Source: Candidatus Eiseniibacteriota bacterium
GTDB taxonomy: Bacteria > Arandabacterota > Arandabacteria > JAGLYR01
Direction: 5' to 3'
Assembly (NCBI GenBank): GCA_023132135.1
Contig: JAGLYR010000099.1
Location: forward strand, 1-19,620
DNA: 19,620 bases
Position numbers and translations under genes: made by a program. Under the pieces are notes generated by a model. The model worked only from the letters and a program-made list of their open reading frames with translations, made no database searches and was not told where the DNA came from. Each line of letters opens with the position of its first letter. Within the stretch, counting starts at the first letter, position 1. Of this stretch, positions 1-6,270 are shown one piece after another.

Positions 1-854
1 TTGTTCTTCGCAAAGAGCCTCCTGGTAGCGGCCAGATTGAACTTCTTCGAGAACGGCGGCATGTTCTCCAGGACCGTCCAGCTTTTTGGATACACGGCAT
101 CCGCTCCCTCAAAAGCCTTTTCCATGTCGTACATCACCTCAAAGGATCCCCCGGAAGCTCTTGCATTTCGCTTGCAGGCCTTGACCACCTCCGGGTCCAG
201 ATCCAGCCCCTCCGGCTGGGCCTGAACCACCTCCATACCCATGAGAGTCGCTGCGATCACGGCGCTCTGTGGGACACTCATGGGCTTTTCCACACTCGGC
301 GAGTACGCCCACGACATCACGAACTTCTTCCCTTTGAACCCTCCCAGCTTCTCCTTGAGGGTAAGAATGTCCGCCAGGCCCTGGCATGGGTGGTACTTGT
401 CGCACTCCATGTTGATGATGGGAATGTCGGCCCATTTGGCGAACTCATTGATGATCAAGTTCGCCTTGCCATAGATCCATTCTACGGGGTCTCCGTACAT
501 CCGGATGGAAATTCCGTCCCCCATGTGAGACAGGGTGCGTGCAACATCCGACACCCGTTCGGTGGAGTAGGCCTTCTCATCCCCTTCCAGGGCAGGCGCG
601 TAGATTTTCCCCGGCTCGAGGAAGTGCGCGTGCCCGCCCAGCTGGGTCATACCCGCCTCGAAGCTGTTCCGTGTTCTGAGCGACTGGTTGTAGAAAATCA
701 TGAACAGCGACTTCGCATCCAGAAGCTTGTGCGGTTCACCCGTCGCGTACCTCCGCTTCAGATCCAAGGCCACATCCAGAATAGTCTCTACCTCTTCCCG
801 CGTGTAGTCCAGAAGAGTAATGAAATCCCGTCCCCGAAACCCCTGTGTAATCAT
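1..854 (-). CDS. ygeW: YgeW-type knotted carbamoyltransferase, C-terminus cut by window edge
   Basis: The first 284 residues are visible; the family is about 390-400 residues, so roughly the last quarter lies beyond the left edge. Seen: a carbamoyl-phosphate loop SLRTR (residues 58-62) followed by NSFEAGMTQLGGHA, and HPCQGLAD at 155-162, the HPxQ signature of aspartate/ornithine carbamoyltransferases. The SLRTR form and the long insert after GGHA resemble the knotted subgroup that holds YgeW and N-acetylornithine carbamoyltransferase. The ATG at 854 follows a strong GGGAGGA ribosome site 6 nt upstream. YgeW's natural substrate is not established to my knowledge; it is encoded in purine/urate degradation clusters, where it is thought to work toward carbamoyl phosphate. 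Being last in an operon with SsnA, HyuA and two purine-type hydroxylases fits that. N-acetylornithine carbamoyltransferase is the main alternative, but the context argues against it. Confidence 0.88.
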   Translation of the reverse strand, partial: MITQGFRGRDFITLLDYTREEVETILDVALDLKRRYATGEPHKLLDAKSLFMIFYNQSLRTRNSFEAGMTQLGGHAHFLEPGKIYAPALEGDEKAYSTERVSDVARTLSHMGDGISIRMYGDPVEWIYGKANLIINEFAKWADIPIINMECDKYHPCQGLADILTLKEKLGGFKGKKFVMSWAYSPSVEKPMSVPQSAVIAATLMGMEVVQAQPEGLDLDPEVVKACKRNARASGGSFEVMYDMEKAFEGADAVYPKSWTVLENMPPFSKKFNLAATRRLFAKN

Positions 855-865
855 TTCTTCCTCCC

Positions 866-892
866 ATCTGCGTAATCTGCGTAATCTGTGGT
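866..892. repeat. Three tandem copies of a 9-bp word (atctgcgta family)
   Basis: In the 59-nt gap between ssnA and ygeW the plus strand reads atctgcgta, atctgcgta, atctgtggt in direct succession. The same 9-bp word family recurs at 14180-14206 in the other main gap. On the transcribed strand the array ends directly upstream of the ygeW ribosome site. No open frame uses it. It looks like one of the short dispersed intergenic words seen in many environmental genomes; its function is unknown. Confidence 0.75.
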
Positions 893-913
893 TGTCTTTT
901 CTCTTTTGGCTTT

Positions 914-2248
914 CTACAACTTCTCCCACAGCTTCCCGGCAACTTCTTTGGAGCGCGCCAGGATTCTCTCCTCGTCGATCCCCAGCAGTTCTCCATCCTT
1001 CATCACCATCCGCCCGCCCACCATCACCGAGTCCACCGGAGTCCCGGCTATACCGAACAGGATGTGCCCAATCACATTCTCCGAATGCACCGGCGTCGGG
1101 GGCCGGTAATCCAGGACAATCAGGTCGGCAAATGCCCCCGCTTCCAGAACGCCGACCGGTCTCTCGAAAAACAGACCCGCTATCTTCGGATTGTTCCGGA
1201 AGAGAAGATCGCAAACCTCCACCGTTCCCACTCCCGGATCCCGCTTCACCAGCTTCTGCAGTATGTTGGCCACTCGCAGCTCGTCCAGGGGACTGGCGCT
1301 GAAGCCATCCGACCCCAACCCCACGGTTACTCCCCTCTCCAGCATCCCCGGAATGTCGGCGGTCCCCACAGCATTGTTGCAGTTGGACTGCGGATTGTGC
1401 ACCGCCTTGGTGCCGGTCTCCGCCAGTGTGTCCATGTCGTCCCCGTCCGTGTGGATGCAATGGATCGCGAGCGTGCGCCCACCCAGAATACCCAGATCGG
1501 CGAGCCTCCCCACGACGGACTTGCCCGAACGCCTGCGGGCGTCTTCGAGATCCGCTCGATCTTCCGCCACGTGAATGTGGAACCCGCTCCCGCCCGCCGC
1601 CTCTGCACACGCGGCAAGGGTCTCGTCCGAGAGCGTGAACGACGCGTGGAGCCCAAAGCTGGCCGCCAGGTTCTCCCGCTCCTCCCGCCGGCACCACTCG
1701 ATGAACGTTCGGTTCTCTTCGATGCCGGCCAAGGCGACTTCCCCGCCGTCCCGGTCGGACACCTCGTACGCGAGACACGCTCTCAGCCCTACCTGGTTCA
1801 CGGCTTCCGCTATCAGGGACAGGCTCCCCGTGCATCCGAATGGACTGGCGTGGTGATCGAAGAGAGTAGTTGTTCCATGCCGCAGGCAGTCGATCAGACC
1901 AACCATGCTGCTCATGTAGACACTCTCGTCATCCAGCAGCTTGTCCAGCTTCCACCAGACCCGTTCCAGGATCTCCAGGAAGTTGGACGGCGCCTCCGAA
2001 GTCAAGGGCATCCCCCGAGCCAGCGCGCTGTAAAGATGGGTGTGAGCGTTGATGAGACCCGGCATGATGAGCCGGTCGCCGAAGTCGATCCTGTTCACAT
2101 CCGGGTGCTCCTTTTCCAGCGCGGCCGACTCCCCGACCGCAACGATCCTGGATCCTTCCACAAGAACCGCCCCGGATGGAATCACGTCCCCGGCATGCCC
2201 CTGGGTAAGCAGCATCCCTCCCTGAACCAGCGTCTTCTCGCCTGCCAT
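914..2248 (-). CDS. ssnA: SsnA-type amidohydrolase (aminohydrolase)
   Basis: A 444-residue metal-dependent hydrolase of the ATZ/TRZ-like amidohydrolase superfamily, matching the usual SsnA length (about 440). Seen: the metal-binding pair NAHTHLY (H69, H71), FHIHVAED (H224, H226), AIHCIHTD (H263, H266), HNPQSNCNNAVG, and the metal aspartate in GLGSDG (D314). The AHTHLYSALARGM stretch and the NAVG stretch are typical of SsnA. The ATG at 2248 follows GCGAGAAAG; an ATG at 2263 (five residues more) has a poorer upstream site, and longer readings run into hyuA. It starts 22 nt after the hyuA stop. SsnA is encoded with YgeW and molybdenum hydroxylases in E. coli and in selenium-linked clusters, and is needed for anaerobic urate breakdown in gut bacteria. 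Its exact substrate is uncertain; deamination or ring hydrolysis of a purine breakdown product is inferred. A guanine deaminase-like enzyme is an alternative. Confidence 0.87.
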   Translation of the reverse strand: MAGEKTLVQGGMLLTQGHAGDVIPSGAVLVEGSRIVAVGESAALEKEHPDVNRIDFGDRLIMPGLINAHTHLYSALARGMPLTSEAPSNFLEILERVWWKLDKLLDDESVYMSSMVGLIDCLRHGTTTLFDHHASPFGCTGSLSLIAEAVNQVGLRACLAYEVSDRDGGEVALAGIEENRTFIEWCRREERENLAASFGLHASFTLSDETLAACAEAAGGSGFHIHVAEDRADLEDARRRSGKSVVGRLADLGILGGRTLAIHCIHTDGDDMDTLAETGTKAVHNPQSNCNNAVGTADIPGMLERGVTVGLGSDGFSASPLDELRVANILQKLVKRDPGVGTVEVCDLLFRNNPKIAGLFFERPVGVLEAGAFADLIVLDYRPPTPVHSENVIGHILFGIAGTPVDSVMVGGRMVMKDGELLGIDEERILARSKEVAGKLWEKL

Positions 2249-2270
2249 GGTCTTTCTCGCCATCCAGTTC

Positions 2271-3626
2271 TCAGCCCAGGTATCGGCCGTCGGCATCGCA
2301 ACCCAGGAAAACCCCGTTGTGGTACACGCGCCGCCCACGGAGGAACACCTGCGCGGGCCAGCCCTGCACCATTCTCCCTTCAAGGGGATTGAAATCGGTG
2401 TTCATGTGAAGGTCCGTCGCCGAAATCGTGATTTCCCTGCGCGGATCGAACACAACCAGGTCCGCATCACCACCAACCGCCACACGGCCCTTTGCAGGCG
2501 ACAGCCCGAAGATCCGGGCCGGATTCCCGCTCAACAGCTCCGCCAGTCGCTCCACCGGGAGTCCCCGCCTGACAACCCCCTCGGAGAACATCACCGGCAG
2601 CCGGGTCTCTACACCGGGAAGTCCCTTTGGCGCCTGCAGGAAATTGTCACGATACCGCATCTTGACTGACCGTGCAAAGGGACAGTGGTCCGTAGCCACC
2701 GTGTCGATCGTCCCATCGCGGATTCCTTCCCAGAGTGCCTCCATGTCTTCGAGCTTCTTCAGCGGCGGGTTCGCCAGGAACTGCACCCCATGTTCTTGCG
2801 CGTATACATCCTCAGTCAGGAGCAGGTAGTGCGGACATGTTTCGGCCCGAACCCGGACGCCTTTGGCTCTCCACTCCCGAATCCGCTCCAACCCCACCCG
2901 CGAGGAAACGTGAACAACGTACACCTCCGCACCCGTAGATTTGGCCGTACCGAGAACGATATCGATGGCTCTCGCTTCGATCTCCGCCGGCCGGGCCCGC
3001 GGGTGATGGACGGGCGCCAGATTCCCATGTGCGTTCAATTCCTCCTGCAACCGCCGGACCTCACCACCCTCCTCCGCATGAACCATGAGGAGTCCACCCG
3101 AGTCGGCCAGCACCTCGGCGAACCGGCGGAGCTCATTTTCTCCGACCTCTACCTCTCGATTGTCAAAGGCCATGTAGGTCTTGAAACTCCGCTGTCCAGC
3201 GTTGGCCATGTTCCGGATCTCGCCCAGACGTTCTATGTCGACTGCGCCCAGCTCCATGTGAAACCCGTAGTCGGCGCTCGTGCGACCGTCGGCTGCTCTG
3301 CGCCGCTCACGGAGTCGATCTTCGAGACTCCGATCCCGGTCGAAGAGAGCAAAATCCAGAAAAGAGGTCGTGCCACCGCACAGAGCGGCTTCCGATCCTG
3401 TCACGAAGGAATCGGATGACACGGCCTTGCCTGTCGGCAATTCGAAGTGGACATGGGGGTCGATCCCGCCAGGGAAAACATAGCAGCCGGACGCATCGAC
3501 CACGTCGGAGGCCCGGGCATCCGACTGGGAACCGACGGAGACGATTGTCCCGTCCTCAATACCGATGTCCGCAGGACGCGGTCCCTCCGGTGTGACAACG
3601 GTTCCATTTCTGATGATCAGATCCAT
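2271..3626 (-). CDS. hyuA: Dihydropyrimidinase/hydantoinase family cyclic amidohydrolase (HyuA-like)
   Basis: A 451-residue cyclic amidohydrolase close in length to E. coli HyuA and bacterial dihydropyrimidinases. Seen: the binuclear metal site DPHVHFE (H58, H60), the lysine expected to be carboxylated in SFKTYMAF (K149), VHAEEGG (H183), VVHVSS (H239) and VATDHCPF (D313). The family hydrolyses five- or six-membered cyclic amide rings (dihydropyrimidines, hydantoins, allantoin). The ATG at 3626 begins MDLIIRNG, the usual N-terminus; the reading frame stays open upstream to 3773, but that part is made of tandem words and the preA tail, so it is not taken as protein. It lies 58 nt after preA. 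With PreA just upstream, the pair looks like the reductive route (reduce a ring, then open it). Here the substrate may be a pyrimidine-like or hydantoin-like purine intermediate; that is inference. Confidence 0.9.
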   Translation of the reverse strand: MDLIIRNGTVVTPEGPRPADIGIEDGTIVSVGSQSDARASDVVDASGCYVFPGGIDPHVHFELPTGKAVSSDSFVTGSEAALCGGTTSFLDFALFDRDRSLEDRLRERRRAADGRTSADYGFHMELGAVDIERLGEIRNMANAGQRSFKTYMAFDNREVEVGENELRRFAEVLADSGGLLMVHAEEGGEVRRLQEELNAHGNLAPVHHPRARPAEIEARAIDIVLGTAKSTGAEVYVVHVSSRVGLERIREWRAKGVRVRAETCPHYLLLTEDVYAQEHGVQFLANPPLKKLEDMEALWEGIRDGTIDTVATDHCPFARSVKMRYRDNFLQAPKGLPGVETRLPVMFSEGVVRRGLPVERLAELLSGNPARIFGLSPAKGRVAVGGDADLVVFDPRREITISATDLHMNTDFNPLEGRMVQGWPAQVFLRGRRVYHNGVFLGCDADGRYLG

Positions 3627-3661
3627 AGTCCCTAGTCCCCAGTCCCGAGTCCCTAGTCCGA
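3627..3661. repeat. Five tandem copies of a 7-bp word (agtccct family) at the hyuA start
   Basis: The plus strand reads agtccct, agtcccc, agtcccg, agtccct, agtccga back to back, ending directly against the hyuA start codon. On the transcribed strand it is a run of GGGACT-type heptads, so the only Shine-Dalgarno-like sequences for hyuA (GGGGA and AGGGA) come from the repeat itself. The array fills more than half of the preA-hyuA gap. Confidence 0.85.
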
Positions 3662-3680
3662 GGAAAAGAGCATTGGAAGC

Positions 3681-3708
3681 GGTGCTACGTGCCCCGTGCA
3701 TCGTGCAT
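3681..3708. repeat. Four tandem copies of a 7-bp word (cgtgcat family) across the preA stop
   Basis: The plus strand reads ggtgcta, cgtgccc, cgtgcat, cgtgcat. On the transcribed strand the array encodes the last few codons of preA (HDARGT), its stop codon and the bases after it. It is a different word from the agtccct array 20 bp away, but has the same 7-bp period. Confidence 0.7.
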
Positions 3709-4893
3709 CTCAATACACCCATCGACAGGGCAAACCTGAACGCACAACCCGCAACCCACGCACCTCTCCTCATCGATCTCGGGGTAGCGATCCTTCTTCA
3801 GCTTGATTGCTCTGTGTCCACCGTCGTGGCACGCAACATGGCACCGATGGCATCGCTTGCACTGGTCTTCCAGGATCCTGAACACAATCCGGCGGCGGGG
3901 CAGCTCGTTGTGGGGCACAATATGCGGAAGCGCCAGGCCGACCAGATCCTCAGGCGACGCAAGCCCCTTGGAAACCAGATAGGCTTCCAGCCCCTCTCTC
4001 AGGCCGTCAATGATCCCGAACCCATGCCGCATCGGGGCCGTACAGTACTGTACCGTCCTGGCGCCTACAAGCAGGAACTCGGCGGCATCCCGCCAGTCGT
4101 GTGCACCGCCCGTACCGGTGATGGGAATGTCCACCCTGCGCGCGATTTCGGAGATCACGCGCAGAGTGATGGGCTTGATAGCCGGCCCCGACAGACCGCT
4201 GTACGAGGACTTGCCCCGCACACAGGGATTGGGGCAAAAGGTATCGAGATCAATTCCCATGAGTGACCGGACTGTGTTGGATGCGCAGACAGCATCCGCC
4301 CCACTGTCTTTCACTGCCTGGGCCACCTCCACGATATCTGCCACCATCGGGCTGATCTTTATGATGACCGGAACACTCTGCGCCGCACCCTTGATCCAGC
4401 CGGCAACCCGGCGCACCAGATCCGGATCCTGGGCCAGCATGGCGCCGGGTTTCGAACCAAGGGTCCCTTGCGGACATGAAAAACTGCACTCGATGAAATC
4501 GGCGCCGGCCTTTTCCAGCCGCCGGACGAGATGCTCCCAGTCCTCCCGCACCGCCCCCATGATGCTGGCCCCCACGATCTTTCCCGGGAACGAGCATTTG
4601 AGGGATTTCACCCATTTCTCGACCTCGTCGATATGGTGTTCGGAGATGAGATCGATGTTCCCAAGGCCGACTATTCTCTCACTACCCACATCGAGACTGC
4701 TCATCATCGGATAGGCAAGGCTGACCTCCTCCGTTTCCACGGATGTCGTCTTCAGAACCACACCCGCCCAACCGGCCTCGAATGCATCCCCGACCATATC
4801 CGGATCATCGGTGCATGGCGACGCGGCGAGTATGAAAGGGCTGTCAAATTCGAGACCGCAGAATCCTACGGAGAGCCTCACGTCACCAGCCAC
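3685..4893 (-). CDS. preA: PreA-like dihydropyrimidine dehydrogenase (FMN and 2x[4Fe-4S])
   Basis: A 402-residue protein, near the 411 of E. coli PreA. Seen: a dihydroorotate-dehydrogenase-like FMN barrel (about 1-320) with SFSCPQ (137-142), KISPMVADI (179-187), SNTV (205-208), SSYSGLSGPAIKPI (229-242) and TGTGGAHDWRDAAEFL, then two ferredoxin-type clusters, CxxCxxCxxxC at C345-C355 and at C378-C388. PreA normally pairs with the NADH-binding PreT; none is seen here. The loop that carries the catalytic cysteine in mammalian dihydropyrimidine dehydrogenase (ending CGQDP) reads MLAQDP here, with leucine (L153) in the cysteine position, so the substrate or mechanism may differ. The start is GTG at 4893, set by the ribosome site AAGGAAGGG seven bases upstream; upstream codons overlap the Fe-S gene in low-quality basic sequence. 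It overlaps the Fe-S gene by 11 nt. Reduction of a purine or pyrimidine ring is inferred from context. Confidence 0.88.
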   Translation of the reverse strand: MAGDVRLSVGFCGLEFDSPFILAASPCTDDPDMVGDAFEAGWAGVVLKTTSVETEEVSLAYPMMSSLDVGSERIVGLGNIDLISEHHIDEVEKWVKSLKCSFPGKIVGASIMGAVREDWEHLVRRLEKAGADFIECSFSCPQGTLGSKPGAMLAQDPDLVRRVAGWIKGAAQSVPVIIKISPMVADIVEVAQAVKDSGADAVCASNTVRSLMGIDLDTFCPNPCVRGKSSYSGLSGPAIKPITLRVISEIARRVDIPITGTGGAHDWRDAAEFLLVGARTVQYCTAPMRHGFGIIDGLREGLEAYLVSKGLASPEDLVGLALPHIVPHNELPRRRIVFRILEDQCKRCHRCHVACHDGGHRAIKLKKDRYPEIDEERCVGCGLCVQVCPVDGCIEMHDARGT

Positions 4894-5389
4894 AGTTTTT
4901 CCCTTCCTTCTTTTCCCGACTCTTCTCCTTCGCGGACGCTGCTGAGATCGCCTCCACGATCTGCTGGTACCCCGTGCACCTGCACAGGTTGCCTGAAATG
5001 GCAACCCGGATTTCCTCTTCCGTCGGGTCCGGGTTCCCATTCAGAAGCGCCTTGGCCGACATCAGCATCCCCGGGGTGCAGAACCCACACTGGACGGCGC
5101 CGTGCCGGATGAACATCTCCTGCAACGGATCCAGGACGCCGTCCTCCTGGAGACCTTCAACGGTGAGAATGTCCGCGCCGTCGACCTGCGCCGCCAGCAC
5201 AAGGCAGGCATTCACCGCCTCCCCGTTCATCACCACCGTGCACGCGCCGCACTCGCCCACCGCGCATCCACTCTTGGTCCCCGTGAGACCCAGACTCTCC
5301 CGCAACATATCGAGAAGCGTCAGATTCGCTTCACACTCGAGCCTGTGCTCGCGACCGTTGACGGTGCATTTTATTGCGACAACTTCCAT
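4883..5389 (-). CDS. Molybdenum hydroxylase 2, 2Fe-2S subunit
   Basis: A 168-residue small subunit of the xanthine dehydrogenase/CO dehydrogenase family. Seen: the plant-ferredoxin-type cluster GCAVGECGACTVVMNG (C42, C47, C50) with C62, then the second cluster AVQCGFCTPGM (C101, C104) and NLCRCTGY (C136, C138). It passes electrons from the molybdenum site to the FAD subunit in the cytoplasm. The ATG at 5389 is chosen because AAGGG lies 6 nt upstream and MEVVAIKCTVNG is a normal beginning; the ATG at 5413 would overlap the FAD gene. The C-terminal tail (about 153-168) is short and rich in lysine and glutamate. It is last of the Mo-FAD-FeS set (6267-8549, 5404-6270) and overlaps preA by 11 nt. 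The E. coli counterpart is called XdhC; no symbol is given because that name is also used for the maturation factor. Confidence 0.92.
   Translation of the reverse strand: MEVVAIKCTVNGREHRLECEANLTLLDMLRESLGLTGTKSGCAVGECGACTVVMNGEAVNACLVLAAQVDGADILTVEGLQEDGVLDPLQEMFIRHGAVQCGFCTPGMLMSAKALLNGNPDPTEEEIRVAISGNLCRCTGYQQIVEAISAASAKEKSREKKEGKNCGW
4901..4909 (-). promoter_or_regulatory. Ribosome binding site that fixes the GTG start of preA
   Basis: AAGGAAGGG on the minus strand, with a 7-nt spacer to the GTG at 4893. It lies inside the last codons of the upstream 2Fe-2S subunit gene (4883-5389), so the two genes are probably translationally coupled. Confidence 0.7.
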
Positions 5390-5403
5390 TTGCCGCCCTT
5401 TCG

Positions 5404-6270
5404 CTAGTCCCAACCCAGCGCTTCCCGCAGTGCTCGCCGGGTCAGCGCCTTCACCGCCGGCTCCTTGTACTCCGTCGACCAGCGGATGCCGGTTTCCTGA
5501 ATCATCTCGGCAGCCACATCCGTTGCTGAGGCGGCGAGTCGTTCGTCCGTCGGCACCGATCCCAGCAACCGGCCCTCAGCCTTCCGCATCCGGTGTGGCC
5601 TCGGCGTCACCGACCCGCACCCAATCCGCACGTCTACCAGATTCCCCTTCTCATCGGGCACCAGCACGACTGCGACGGCCATCCGCGCCTTGGCCGCCGC
5701 CTGCCGCCGGGCAAGGCGAACGTAGGAAGTCAGCGCGCCTGCCGGCAGTTTCGGGATCACGATGTCTGTGAGCAGCGCGTCGTGCGGGACGGTGGTCGAG
5801 TACGGTCCGTCGATGGTTTCCTCCACCGGGAGCAGGTGTTCGCCTTCCGTGGAAACAAAATGGAGTCTTGCATCCAGAGCAATCAGAGCCGGAACCGAAT
5901 CCGCGCATGGAGAAGCATTGCAGATGTTTCCGCCGATGGTTGCCCGATTCCGGACTTGCGGATTGCCCATCCGGGCTGCGGCTCCCGCCAGCGGAGACGC
6001 CAACTGCCGGACCAGCGGAGACAGCGCTATTTGCGCAAACGAGGCGAGGCTCCCAATGACCAGAGCCCTCTCCTCCTCCCGGATCTCGCCGAGGCCTGGA
6101 ATCGTCCCGATATCCAGGAGGATCACGTCCTCCTTCGGCTCAGCACCACGGAGGGAAACAATGAGATCCGTCCCACCTGCGAGAACGCGCGCCGAGGGTC
6201 CCAGGACCATCAATGCAGAGCAGGTTTCCTCAATGCTCCTCATTCGCCTGTACTTCAGGGGACGGATCAT
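5404..6270 (-). CDS. Molybdenum hydroxylase 2, FAD-binding subunit
   Basis: A 288-residue medium subunit (FAD-binding PCMH type, CoxM/XdhB-like), of the usual length for the family. Seen: the first FAD loop AGGTDLIVSLRG (31-42) and the second TIGGNICNASPCADSVPAL (101-119), followed by the C-terminal CO-dehydrogenase flavoprotein domain with RPHRMRKAEG. It accepts electrons from the Fe-S subunit and hands them to NAD+ or another acceptor. The start codon overlaps the stop of the Mo subunit in an ATGA (6267-6270), so translation is likely coupled. The Fe-S subunit starts 14 nt downstream. Confidence 0.92.
   Translation of the reverse strand: MIRPLKYRRMRSIEETCSALMVLGPSARVLAGGTDLIVSLRGAEPKEDVILLDIGTIPGLGEIREEERALVIGSLASFAQIALSPLVRQLASPLAGAAARMGNPQVRNRATIGGNICNASPCADSVPALIALDARLHFVSTEGEHLLPVEETIDGPYSTTVPHDALLTDIVIPKLPAGALTSYVRLARRQAAAKARMAVAVVLVPDEKGNLVDVRIGCGSVTPRPHRMRKAEGRLLGSVPTDERLAASATDVAAEMIQETGIRWSTEYKEPAVKALTRRALREALGWD

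Noticed and set aside
1064-2392. A 442-codon plus-strand open frame
   Set aside because: Antisense shadow of ssnA; no recognisable domain, while the minus strand has the full set of amidohydrolase metal ligands.
3627-3773. A 49-residue N-terminal extension of hyuA
   Set aside because: The extension is built from heptad repeats and the preA tail; HyuA-type proteins start at MDLIIRNG or its equivalent.
4894-5040. A basic N-terminal extension of PreA beginning at 5040
   Set aside because: The stretch is arginine-rich shadow of the Fe-S gene; the GTG at 4893 has a strong ribosome site and gives the normal PreA length.
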